DNA of 64,000 bases from Amia ocellicauda. Lineage: Eukaryota; Chordata; Actinopteri; Amiiformes; Amiidae. Positions 51,220-60,837 of the stretch are shown in pieces. A program made the translations under genes and the position numbers. Every line of letters begins with the position of its first letter. Positions within the stretch are counted from its first letter, which is position 1. The notes under the pieces were generated by a model. It saw only the letters and a program-made list of their open reading frames with translations. It did no database searches and was not told the DNA's origin. The stretch is from assembly GCF_036373705.1 (NCBI RefSeq), contig NC_089856.1:31716298-31780297 (forward strand), read 5' to 3'.

Positions 51220-53099
51220 TATTATTTATTGTAGAGAAGACAATGTAGTGAAAGTCGTGTACTATAGTTTGATGGTTCTATACATCTTTAAGAAAAAAAA
51301 TATCAAGACTTAACAGAAAGCTGCAATATATAAAGTTCATTATTTGTTCATGTCTGCATAGTACTTTTCAGCAGTTGTCCCTGAATTACTTTAGGTTTGG
51401 TATCATTAAATTGCATCTCTATTTTTGTATACATTTCTTATGGAAATCTTTTTGATTAAAAGCTTTTACATTAAACATTTTGAGATCAACATATGGATGG
51501 ATTGCTACACCTTCTTTATTTTGCTATTTCAGTTTAAAAGAATACATTTACCTCTTACACCCTAAGAGAACGGGCTGATACAGGGACTTTAATGTATCAC
51601 CCCAGTGATTCAGTGTTTGGATAGCTCACCATTGCGTCTCTTCAATCTCTGATTTGATTCTCCTGGACTCATCTCAAAACAGCAAAAGCAAAAACTTGAG
51701 AATTAGATTACTGCTTGTCGCAAGTTGTTCTTTATTTTAATTTGCAGGAAATAATCTCTTTCGCGTGAAGGAAGATTCAGATGTCCAGAACAAGATCATT
51801 GCCCTATTGTTACAGAAAAGCCTGCTGCCCATTGGAAGAACGGAAACTAATGGTAAGACATTAAATACATATAATACAATCTCAGAAACAAGATATCATT
51901 TTTTCTGAGTTTAATGTGTGCGTGGCTTGTTCCGCAATTTGCACGTTAAAATTAAATTGACAACCATTCATGTGGTGTATTAAGCAACCTAAAAAGACAA
52001 ATTGCCAAGTGGTGAAGGTTGGTGTACTTCAATTGTCACAGTTTCTAGTGCTGCCTGAATGAGAAGAAGACTGATTTGCAAGTGCTGTTGTGTTCATTTT
52101 CTTCTTCTATAGATTGTAAATATGTCTAAATTACTTAAATTGTAGAAAGCCACATTTCATCAAACATAACTTACAAGTGCAGCAAGCAACTTTGTCTAGG
52201 AGCTGTTCGTAGACTTAGCTAGTTGTTTTTAACTTGATTTCTTAGCACTGATCTTCTTGTGCTTGTTTCTGTAGGAGGCCAACAGATTACCCATAATGCA
52301 AAGCTGGAAGAGGTATGTTGTCTTTATTTTGCGTTGTAGCACCCTCCCTTACGCTCTGTGTTGCAAAACTGCCCTACTGAAGAACAACAGAAGTCTGAAC
52401 TCTACTACTGTGGGAAAATGAATGATTGTGTGTGCAATGCCTTCTTGTAGGAAGGACATTGTCATACCTTGCTTTTCCTGGACCTTATATTAAGTAATCC
52501 CTATTTTCTCATGTTTCCTGTTTATGGTTGTCCAACATTTTTAGCATTCACAACCAAAGACATCAGAGGTGGTTTAAGGCTACGGCTCTTTCATTGCACA
52601 TTAATCAAGGCGTGTCTGGCAGATCTGAATTATTTGAAGACTTTGTAATTAACCTCACCAAATGTGTGGGAAGACATTTTTGCATTCAGCAAGGCTTAAA
52701 TCACTACAACACACTCCAAAACAATCCTTTTATAGGAGTCTTATAATTGTTTTGGCCTTGTAATACTCTTTAAGTTGACTTATGGGTACACTATCTTGCA
52801 GCTGGAAGCTCTAAAAGAAGACCTAGATCTCCAAAAGATGATGGCCTCTAATGTACTAGGAATGGAGTTGTCTTTTCCGAGCAAAAGAGGTGAGTGTAAG
52901 TGTAAGACACTAAGACACCCAATCCCATTTTCTTCAGATGAGTGCCTTAAGGAACTGATGCTAAATTTCAACCCCCACTTTAGTGTTGTTTCACCACTGC
53001 TCTGGTTGCACACCCTGCTATGTTTACATATCATTTAATATAATTTCATTTCTGTTGCTCTCTCTTTCCACAGCTTGTTTCTGGAAGTACTGTGTGTGA
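50438..53099 (+). CDS. uts2b: Urotensin II-related peptide precursor (URP), 5 exons, 118 aa
   Basis: Secreted neuropeptide precursor; the mature peptide activates the urotensin II receptor UTS2R. In fish, URP peptides from spinal CSF-contacting neurons act in body-axis straightening (family knowledge). Exons are 50438-50537, 51748-51852, 52275-52312, 52802-52889 and 53074-53099. All junctions are GT-AG and in phase. Residues 1 to about 27 form a signal peptide (CFGLMALLLMNEVETVHG). The spacer is acidic and Leu-rich. Lys109-Arg110 is a dibasic cleavage site. The last eight residues are ACFWKYCV with Cys112 and Cys117 forming the ring, identical to human URP, and TGA follows directly. The ATG at 50438 is preferred to an upstream in-frame ATG because it starts a proper signal peptide. 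The head-to-head position with ccdc50 matches human UTS2B-CCDC50, which favours the URP gene over urp1/urp2 paralogues. Confidence 0.95.
51168..51230. repeat. (ATT)n microsatellite
   Basis: About 20 ATT units in uts2b intron 1. Confidence 0.96.
51748..51852 (+). CDS. uts2b: uts2b exon 2 (residues 34-68)
   Basis: The acceptor is TTTAATTTGCAG. The exon encodes NNLFRVKEDSDVQNKIIALL and LQKSLLPIGRTETN. The donor is G|GTAAGA. Confidence 0.92.
52275..52312 (+). CDS. uts2b: uts2b exon 3 (residues 69-81)
   Basis: A 38-nt exon with acceptor TTTCTGTAG, encoding GQQITHNAKLEE. The donor is GAG|GTATGT. It is short, but phase and both splice sites fit. Confidence 0.85.
52802..52889 (+). CDS. uts2b: uts2b exon 4 (residues 82-110)
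   Basis: The acceptor is CTATCTTGCAG. The exon encodes LEALKEDLDLQKMMASNVLG and MELSFPSKR, ending in the Lys-Arg processing site. The donor is G|GTGAGT. Confidence 0.93.
53074..53099 (+). CDS. uts2b: uts2b exon 5 (mature URP octapeptide and stop)
   Basis: The acceptor is CTCTCTTTCCACAG. The split Ala codon plus CFWKYCV then TGA completes the mature peptide. Confidence 0.96.
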
Positions 53100-54059
53100 C
53101 AGGTGATAAGTGTGACCGGCAGAACCAGCTGAGCAACATGCGAGGGCATAATGACTGTACACAACAATAACACGCAGATTAACATGGATTTGCATTGTCA
53201 TCTTAAAAGTCAGCCTACTGAGCCATGGAAGTCACATAAATGCTTTAAATAAGCCCCGTTTGTCTTCCAGTCCTTTCACCACAATAAGTCTCTCTTTCAA
53301 AGTTTTCAGAGGAGGCAAACCAAATCCACAGCCAGTCAAGACCAAAGCATGCTCAGATACAATATAAATTGTAATTGGTTGTAAATCACATGCATAATTC
53401 AATATTTCAGTTGTTGAACATTTCATATGATTTTAATGACTACACAGACCTTTTATTATAAATATGTTGTAAATGTAAATATACAATGGATCTGTGTAAA
53501 ACATGTCAAATGTGTCTTTATCTCTTTAAATGGACATTGCAGTCACAGAGTGTGCACTTGAGTGAGCAAGGGTGTAGGGTGTATGGTGAAGCTAAAAGCG
53601 TTCAATGGGACACACTTCAGCATCAGCATTCAGCGCCTTTACCTTTGACAGAGAAAGTACATATGCAATATTTTCTTGTCAGATTGTAGTTTAAAAGAAT
53701 GGAGACTGCTATAGCATTTGCACTGTTCCTCTTCCAAATAACTGTTTTAAGGATTTCGACAAGTATTATCTGTACAGGATATAATAATCAATAATAATAA
53801 TGTGGAAATATATTGTTCATTTACATCATCTCATAGTTTTCTCATCTCATACTACTTCAGTTGTTAATTGACAGGTACCGAAAAGTTTTTTGGCTGAACT
53901 TTCTAATCATACATTTAAATCATGATTATAGAATAATTTTATATTATCTAAATATGTATTATAATTTAGTTGATACATAATTTAGCAATGTCTACAACTG
54001 TCTAGTTAGCATTACATTACATTTATATGCACCCGCCGCTGCCATATTTTCCCAATTAA

Positions 54060-54260
54060 GAACATAAGAACATAAGAAAGTTTACAAATGAGAGGAGGCC
54101 ATTTGACCTGTCATGCTTGTTTGGTGTCCATTAATAACTAAGTGATCCAAGGATCCTATCCATTCTATTTTTGAATTTTCTGAAATTGTCGCTTCAACCA
54201 CATCGCTGGGGAGTTTGTTCCAGATTGTAATAACACTCTGTGTGATGGAAACAAAGTATT
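54060..54260 (+). repeat. Interspersed repeat fragment, copy 2
   Basis: Reads AACATAAGAACATAAGAAAG, GAGAGGAGGCCATTTGACC, GGTGTCCATTAATAACTAAG and TCGCTTCAACCACATCGCTG. It is the inverted counterpart of the repeat at the left window edge, and extends about 100 bp further. Confidence 0.75.
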
Positions 54261-54683
54261 TACAAACAAATCTATTAAACTAATCAATTAATTCAGTGGA
54301 TAATTACAAGCAGCTTCTGGTAACTCAGGAGAAAGGAGGGAAAGAAAAAATATATATAAATATAGGACAATCCACCAATTTTTCACATTGCATCAGCTGA
54401 ATTGACTCTAGGATCTGTCCTGCTTCTTTTTACTTAAGTTTTGATTTCTCTATATTCTTTCAAGTTTTTAATAATTATCAAGGCTTTTGAGGGGCCCCAT
54501 GTTCAGTGTAGGAGAAAAAAAAAACAGACAGATAGAGAGAAGGTGGGCAGATTCCAAATCCTGACATAGCACAGCCCTTGTCGCATGAGCATTCCCAAAA
54601 CTTCTCATACATCCACTTTTGTCTTCTGAAATGTCCCAGCTTTTTTGTTTTTTTTTGCTTTTCTCCTTAATCTAAAACAAATG

Positions 54684-54900
54684 TGGTCCCCCTAATTTTA
54701 GGGGCTCAAAAGTAATTGGACAAACTAACATAATCATTAATTAAATTGTGAGTTTCAATACTTGGTTGCAAATCCTTTACAGTCAAAGACTGCCTGGAGT
54801 CTGGAACCCATAGACATCAGCAGATGCTGGGTTTCTTCCCTGGTGATGCTCTGCCAGGCCTGCACTGCAGCTGTCTTTAGTTCCTGCTTGTTCTTGGGTT
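54684..54900 (-). mobile_element. Tc1-like transposon end fragment
   Basis: Contains CTCAAAAGTAATTGGACAAA, then a stretch matching the terminal part of common fish Tc1 elements (GCTCTGCCAGGCCTGCACTG, TAGTTCCTGCTTGTTCTTGG). The body and other end are missing. Confidence 0.65.
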
Positions 54901-55348
54901 GTGTTTAAGACTGTTAAGAGCAGTCTTAGTTTGTTTCTGTTTTGGATTTATTACACACCTTGAAGTGTGTAGAGATGCGTTAAAACATAAAAAGATAAAA
55001 TGATGCACTATAGGAATTTTTTCCATTTTATTTTCATTTTATTTTGTAGGTTACACATTCGCCAGAGAAGAAAATAAATAAATAAATGATCGTATGTTGA
55101 TCCATTATAACTCTTTAGCTTTCATCTTGCAAGAGAAGGATTGTTGCTTAAATTTCTTTTTTTTTGTACCGTAACCAGTATTTCCACACCCCCACTCCCA
55201 CTCAGCATTCCCCCCCACTCACCCCCCCTTTTCAATGTCTAATGCCAGCCATGTTTCACAGACATCCTCCGCTCTTTCTTCCTGGCCTGCTCTGCTCTGG
55301 CTCTCTGGTGCTTCAGGGGACCCAGAGAGCCTAGGTCTTTACGAAATC

Positions 55349-55407
55349 ACCATTTATAGAAGGCCCTGTCCTTAATCTTGTCTTCATCGTAGAGCGTGTC
55401 AAAGGGG
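55349..55407 (-). pseudogene. eIF4G remnant, W2-domain fragment
   Basis: Translates as FDTLYDEDKIKDRAFYKW followed by TGA, matching the extreme C-terminal region of eIF4G (FDALYDEDV..EDAFYSWE). The remaining W2 residues are not recognisable. Confidence 0.75.
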
Positions 55408-55804
55408 GAGGGGAGACAACAAAATTGTTTGCAATTACAGGTTTGGTAAGCTTTCCAATCCATTAGCACTATTATTTTCTTCTATTCTAACTTATATACT
55501 GTGACTCCAGTCTACCGGCCAGCACATACCCGTCTTTTTGGTCCTGGCTCTCTCAACCTCAATAAAAATAAACTCACAAATGGAACAAAAGCGGTAAAAG
55601 ACTGGGGATTGGGAGTCAAAGACTGGGGCTGCACACATGCATACACTGAAACTGTGCTGCTATCCAGCTCCAGCTGGCAGATACTGGCATATTTAAGCAC
55701 TGTACTAATGCATCAATATGCTATGATTTATAAACACCAAGACCAAACAACCCCTGTTAAAAGAGATGCTGAGCTGTCGAGGGCCATGTATGGGAAATAC
55801 CTAC

Positions 55805-55907
55805 CCTGTTCAGCGGGCTTGGAGCCAGAGTCGCCGCTGTGGCCCTTGCCCCAGCTTAGCCTGCCCCCGGGGGCCAGACGCTTCTTATTGGAGTCCATCT
55901 TTCCGGG
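55805..55907 (-). pseudogene. eIF4G remnant exon E
   Basis: The acceptor is TCTCTCCTGCAG and the donor is GTAGGT. The exon encodes [20 protein letters not shown] then [13 protein letters not shown], matching the segment between MIF4G and MA3 of eIF4G. Several hundred codons are missing between exon D and this one. Confidence 0.85.
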
Positions 55908-56301
55908 CTGCAGGAGAGATAAATAGCAGGCAACAGATCATGCAAATTAATTCTTTCCCCACATACAGAATAGCTTCAGCTCAAAAACTTTGCACTGTAT
56001 CATGTATTCAGATGTCAAATCAGTTGACGTTTTCAATCAAAAAGACGTTCCTGCTCTACACAAAGATGCACTGGGACAAACCGACACCACAGAGTGTGGG
56101 TGAGTGTTGAAGAGAGCACTACTTACCATCTCAGCAAATAAAGCTTCTTGATATGTGGTTCAGGCATCTGCTAGTCAAAACTGAACTCACACTAATTACA
56201 ATTCCATAGCAAAACAAATCTGATCCATGTAACATCTTTGCAACCCTCTACCATTACCTCCCTCCCCCATTTACTTCACTCTCCTACTGCCACTCCTTCT
56301 C

Positions 56302-56472
56302 TCACGGACCCAAGTTGGGTTCGGAGATGGCCTTCTCGAAGATGAGGTCAATGACACCTTTGAGCTGTTCTTCCATGTCAATGGTCAGCTCGGTCACTTG
56401 GCACATCAACTGCTGGGACATCTGTGGGGTCAGCTTGTTCAGGATACTGCGCACCCTGCGGAACAGCTCCTG
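56302..56472 (-). pseudogene. eIF4G remnant exon D (start of MIF4G)
   Basis: The acceptor is CCCTTTCCCCTTCAG. The exon encodes [20 protein letters not shown] and [20 protein letters not shown] then EPN, after which homology stops and TGA follows. The next family motif (SVAYANMC) is not found. Confidence 0.88.
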
Positions 56473-56727
56473 CTGAAGGGGAAAGGGGATGGAGGGAAGT
56501 AAGGATAAAGGGTTAGTTCTGCAAACCTTGGCCAAGTCCATGTTTTTATTTGTTCTGGAGAGGCAGGTGTATGTGACCATATACAGCCCCTCATTTCTGC
56601 TTATCCATCATTAGAGGTCAGTGGCCCAGACAAGATTCCATTAAAAAGAGATCACTGGAGCACCAAGTTTACCCACAATCCCCTTAATCCTCCCCCAAAC
56701 AAAACCGTGCCGTCTGCTCCTACATAC

Positions 56728-56868
56728 CTGTGTCTTCATGGTCTTGGGGTCCTCCTGTGTGGCCTTATTCATACTAGGCTTCCAGACCTTCTCGGCCTTG
56801 TTGAGTCACACTTTGTGTGGCTCCTTCCTCTGGCCCTGCTTGGAGTGCCAGGGACCCATTCCTGAGGG
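56728..56868 (-). pseudogene. eIF4G remnant exon C with premature stop
   Basis: The acceptor is TTTGTCCCCCCAG and the donor is CAG|GTATGT. QGQRKEPHKV is followed by TGA, then LNKAEKVWKPS. About ten codons expected between these motifs are missing. Confidence 0.85.
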
Positions 56869-57253
56869 CTGGGGGGACAAAGAGTCAGTTGGCTGGTCAG
56901 GACAGGGCGGCACATGTCTGCTGCTGCGAGGGCCACAGGGTAAATAGATTCTCATTCCACACAATCTCTGAATTGCCAACTTGAGCTGTATTCAAATGGA
57001 CACTTTACATTAGCTGTTGGATATTCAAAGTGAAACTTTCAAAGGGAAATCGAGTTTGATGTGCAGCCCTGGATGTGTGGAGCAATGTAAATTCATTACA
57101 GAGATACAGCACTACAAAAGTCACACCTACAATTCATTTAGACAGATTTAATGTGTGTACACACACACTGGTCAATAGCCATATGGGTTGAGAATTACAG
57201 GAATGCAAGTGAGCTGCAATGACTCAAATGGCCTGACTGCTACCCAGACTTAC

Positions 57254-57363
57254 TAGGCCACGTCCCCCATGGGCTCTCTGCCAAGGTTGGCAAAAGAGGG
57301 GGTGTAGTCAGGGCCACAGTTCATTCCTGTCAACCGACTGGGGTTCAGGGGACGCAGAGGGGT
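57254..57363 (-). pseudogene. eIF4G remnant exon B
   Basis: Encodes [20 protein letters not shown] then [16 protein letters not shown]. The donor TA|GTAAGT splits what would otherwise read as a stop. The phase does not match the next exon. Confidence 0.8.
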
Positions 57364-57611
57364 CTAACTAGCCTGGAGAGAGGGGAGGTAGGGAGAGCTG
57401 CTAATGCTGCTATTCCTTCAAGCCATAAAACAAGCCATAAAACAGTCATCAAGTAACTTGCTTGATGAATAGGAAACACACATACAGCCCAATATCAACA
57501 TTAAACAGATCCATCAGAACAATTCAGGTAACAAACTCAAACATGAGATTGTATTTATAAAAAAAATAAAATTAAAAAAAAGGTGTTCTAGACAAGCAGG
57601 GGGCAGCGTAC

Positions 57612-57789
57612 CGTATTCAGGACCACATCGCTAATGTATGGCTGCCCCTCTGGTTTCTGGTTTCTCCTGGTCATATTTCTTCCTTTCCTCAGTCTCATTG
57701 GCTGGGAGGTGCTGGGTCTCCTCGCTTTCAGGAGCGAGGGCAGCAATCTGGGCCTGATCTGGCTCACAGGGTCTCTCCTTCCCCTGCTC
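57612..57789 (-). pseudogene. eIF4G remnant exon A, frameshifted
   Basis: The acceptor TTTTCTCTCAG and donor ACG|GTACGC are intact. One frame gives RKKYDQE..KPE. The motif ISDVVLN, which follows KPEGLP in the family, appears only in another frame, and the LLGFQFIFASM segment between them is lost. Confidence 0.8.
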
Positions 57790-59071
57790 CTGAGAGAAAA
57801 TGCAAGAGCAGGAAATCAACAGATGAACTGTACTCTAGTTTGGTGTCCTTATACAAGTCAACACAGAGAGAGCTTTACATTTGAAGTGTTGTTGGATATT
57901 GTTAAGAGTACAATGGGATTAGAAGTATAGCGGTATGGGGTCATGGGGAGAGTGGAGCAAACCAAAGCGCCAAGAGTAGATGAGTGGCAAGCATGTGCCT
58001 CTAGTAGACACCAGTCCGTATCCGTCACGTGTAGCCAGTAAGTGATTTTATTTTAGTGATATTGGCAGCCCAGTAATAAAACAGAAAATTAGGGAGAACC
58101 AGGCCACCAATTGCTCTTCTGAATAAGCACCCTGAGAGATCCTGGGAGGTTTGTTCCTCCAAATGAAGGATGTAATTCACTGATCAAGCTATTGAAAGAA
58201 GGACTTTGTTATAAAAAGAGGGAGACACTGAATCAAGTATAGAAATTGGTTAAATGTTCATTTTAACTGACTGCACTTTACCAGTTAAAAAGAGGTGTAA
58301 ACTGGTCAAGTTTGATTTGGGTGAGCAAGGGTGTAAAACTTCCCAGATAACTGAAGCCTGATTGTGCTAAATGAAAAGGCTTGAGAGCACTCACTTTTGT
58401 TAAAATTAGATTTGTAACCAGAGAATAATCCAAAGTTTTCTAGTAAAGTAGCAACTTTAGGGATATAAATATAAATGTATTAAAAACCCATCAGCATATA
58501 AAAAAACATGATGCTCTACCCCCTCACAGCACCCACCCGCCTCAGAGCTGTTGAGTCTTAAGCGCAATAGCAAGAGATTCAAACTCTTAAGCAAACAATA
58601 GTGGGGATAAGGGGCAGCCCTGACCAGTACCACGGAATATTGACTATTCTCTCTGTTCTTTGAAGGTATTAACTCATGCAGTGTTTCAAAACAGATTGTA
58701 CCATGAGGTTGATAGTCTTACATTTTACAGCATTTTGTACAGTTTACTGCTCTGTGCCACATTCTTCCATGCATCATAGAACACAGAGACTCCTGTACCA
58801 AACTTGACACCCTGATAGCTAGATTGCATGCTGAAGAAAGTCTGGGAATATACTCCTTACATAATAAAGGGAAGTGACAGTGTCTGATTGCAAGGACATG
58901 AAGTTATGTGTAGATCAGTGCATCTGTGTACATGTGGGTATACTCAAAAACTGTCTATGAAGGGTGTAACACAGAGGGAAATAATGTTAAACTGACTTTT
59001 AGTCAATCAGGCAAGAAGAGATTCAAACCCTAGCACCAATGTACAGAGTTAAATCCTGAAGCGTTCCTCAC

Positions 59072-59114
59072 CTCATCCAGCATGGAGTCCAGGTCCACCA
59101 GTTCTCTTCCTGCC
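59072..59114 (-). pseudogene. Possible small exon, unassigned
   Basis: A 43-nt stretch with good acceptor (TATTTCCACAG) and donor (GAG|GTGAGG), encoding AGRELVDLDSMLDE. It lies just upstream of the eIF4G remnants in the same orientation and could be one of their N-terminal exons. I do not recognise the peptide. Confidence 0.3.
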
Positions 59115-59679
59115 CTGTGGAAATACCAGGAAAAAATGAAGAACAAAAAAGACAGCATTTTTGCTAGTACACAGACATTTGTTTTCTTGAACTCTTTCCT
59201 TAAGTGAGTTTCACAGCCATAAGTGAGAAAGATAGTATGTATTGATCAAATACATTTCTCTTCAGGTAAGTTAAAAGAAAAGTATTTGATCAGCGTGCTG
59301 TTTCTTCCAAATGCACTCCATCCTATTTCTTCCATAACATTTCCGTCTGCGCTGATTTGTTTTCCAAGGTAGGCATCATTTACTTTATCATATAGTTTAA
59401 TACAAATATGTAACAAACTGTATATTTTCAGGCTGGGTTCTTTCCTTAATTCAGAACTGCTTTAAATGTCTTGTTTCTTCCTAGTCAATCTACAGAAATG
59501 TTCCCCATCTTACTTTAATCATACACTACACCAGCAGCACCGATCAATAACTTTCTGATCTCCTTGCTACTGTAATAACTATGGTGCCTGGAAGGGAGGC
59601 AACCATTAGGCCTAGGCCCTAAGCCCTAAGCCGTGGACCCCCAGAGATTCATTTTCTCCGTGCCTAAATGGTTTATTTA

Positions 59680-59862
59680 TTAAAATGTTCACTTCAACAT
59701 GTAAACTGTTTACAGGTCTATATTTATTTTACTTATTGTATTTATGTATTATTTTATTTTGCTGTACATTTGTTGTATGATTACCAGTCTGTAAAGCGCT
59801 CTGTGGCTACCCTGCGAAGGGTGCTATACAAATAAAAATTGATTGGTTGATTGATTGATTGA
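59680..59862 (+). repeat. LINE 3' tail with (TTGA)n end
   Basis: Contains GTAAAGCGCTCTGTGGCTAC, GCGAAGGGTGCTATACAAAT and AAA, followed by TTGATTGATTGATTGA. This is the common 3' end of a fish LINE family. Confidence 0.6.
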
Positions 59863-59919
59863 TATTAGATTGTGGTTCTCGCAGTGTATTGCCCTCTCCT
59901 GCATCCAGGTCTCACTCAC

Positions 59920-60099
59920 CATGATCTTCCTCACACATTCCTCAGCTGATGCCCCGGTGACACACGCAATTCTGGCATCGCCTGGTGAGCAGTCTAGGGT
60001 CATCTAGGGTGATAACACTCCAAGTGTCACACACTCTTTCCTCCGCATGGCCCACAGCACACCATGCCACCTTCTCTAGGGAGCGGCTGGTACTTGCCT
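59920..60099 (-). pseudogene. Transferrin remnant exon 2 (C-lobe start)
   Basis: The acceptor is TTGCAATTCAG and the donor is ATG|GTGAGT. WCAVGHAEERVCDTWS is a textbook C-lobe opening. The tandem 10-mer TCTAGGGTCA/TCTAGGGTGA (+ strand) breaks the frame. Confidence 0.86.
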
Positions 60100-60266
60100 C
60101 TGAATTGCAATGGAAAAAACAGTATTAAAATATAGGCAGTATTGAATTATAATGCTCCTGAAGAATATTCTTCTAGTTTGTTTCTCATTTCGTAAAGCCA
60201 CAGCTAATAACACGGCAGTCTCTCCCTCTCCTGGGTTTTCTCCTTGATCTAGTTCAGCTCACTCAC

Positions 60267-60391
60267 TCTTCTGCAGTGATCGCACTATTTTCATGTATTC
60301 TGCTATAAGATACAGGAAGGAGTGGGGATCTCAGGAATGCGGATCAGCTTGTTTGTGGAGTCTTTGAACATCAGGTCCAGTCTGCTGAAGT
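60267..60391 (-). pseudogene. Transferrin remnant exon 1 (N-lobe end)
   Basis: The acceptor is TTTTAATCTTGCAG and the donor is A|GTGAGT. The family motif KD-L-FKDST is clear. The frame changes by one base between RIPE and the SFLYL segment. Confidence 0.82.
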
Positions 60392-60837
60392 CTGCAAGAT
60401 TAAAAGTGGAAATGATGAGCTTGGCTAGTCTTGACATCCTGGACATAGAACTTATAGTAATTCCTGGGAATGCTGTCACTTGATAGGAGTCTAATTTCAA
60501 AGACAATGCACACATTTATATCAACTGAAAGTGGCCATTTTGTCACAGCTAATCAGAATGACTTGACATCTGGTTTATCCCAAAAGAGAGAAGACTAACA
60601 ATGTAGTCTGAATAGCATTCATTTTAATTTCTATTCAATTGCCTATCTTGAATTTATTTACACAATTAATACCTCTCTGTGTGCATACTTATAATATACA
60701 CTAACGCCAACATAAAGTGCTGTCACACAATAAAGGTCTTAAGTGAGGACAGAAACATGCCTCTTAAGCACCTTCAAAGAAATACCACATCTAATTATCA
60801 ACATTATGTCCACAATGCAATTCGGTTTATGTTAACA

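Larger units (their letters stand above)
53100..55300. other. Interval downstream of uts2b
   Basis: The first few hundred bases are probably the uts2b 3' UTR, though no canonical AATAAA was noted close by. The rest holds the dispersed repeat at 54060 and the Tc1 remnant at 54684. No exon resembling OSTN, the neighbour of UTS2B in mammals, was found. Confidence 0.45.
55349..57789 (-). pseudogene. eIF4G (eif4g1-like) translation initiation factor, degenerate remnant
   Basis: eIF4G is the cap-complex scaffold that joins eIF4E, eIF3 and eIF4A. Collinear - strand pieces are recognisable. 57612-57789 has RKKYDQE and, in a shifted frame, YISDVVLNT. 57254-57363 has [20 protein letters not shown] and TPSFANLGR. 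56728-56868 has QGQRKEPHK, then an in-frame TGA, then LNKAEKVWKPS. 56302-56472 has [17 protein letters not shown] and [17 protein letters not shown] (start of MIF4G). 55805-55907 has [12 protein letters not shown]. 55349-55407 has FDTLYDED..AFYKW of the C-terminal W2 domain. Several splice sites survive, so it is an unprocessed (intron-bearing) copy. Most of MIF4G, all of MA3 and most of W2 are absent, with a frameshift, a stop and deletions. Whether it is closer to eIF4G1 or eIF4G3 is uncertain; linkage to 3q27-28 genes favours eIF4G1. Confidence 0.85.
59920..60391 (-). pseudogene. Transferrin remnant (end of N-lobe / start of C-lobe)
   Basis: Transferrins are two-lobed secreted iron carriers. 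Two adjacent - strand exons survive. 60267-60391 reads DFSRLDLMFKDSTNKLIRIP, then after a one-base frameshift FLYLIAEYMKIVRSLQK, the end of the N-lobe. 59920-60099 reads EKVAWCAVGHAEERVCDTWS and, after a frame break, GDARIACVTGASAEECVRKI, the opening of the C-lobe. Both have intact AG and GTGAGT splice sites, and their shared intron is phase-compatible. The second exon carries a 10-bp tandem duplication (59993-60012) that alone explains its frameshift. No other transferrin exons were found on either side. Serotransferrin fits better than melanotransferrin by wording. A sequence error is possible for the one-base shift but unlikely for the duplication. Confidence 0.85.

Noticed and set aside
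55501-55926. 141-codon + strand ORF
   Set aside because: It is antisense to the eIF4G remnant exon E and has no recognisable motif.
57254-57363. Apparent TAG TAA stop at the end of eIF4G exon B as a lesion
   Set aside because: A canonical GTAAGT donor falls inside it, so splicing would remove the stop; it is not counted as a lesion.
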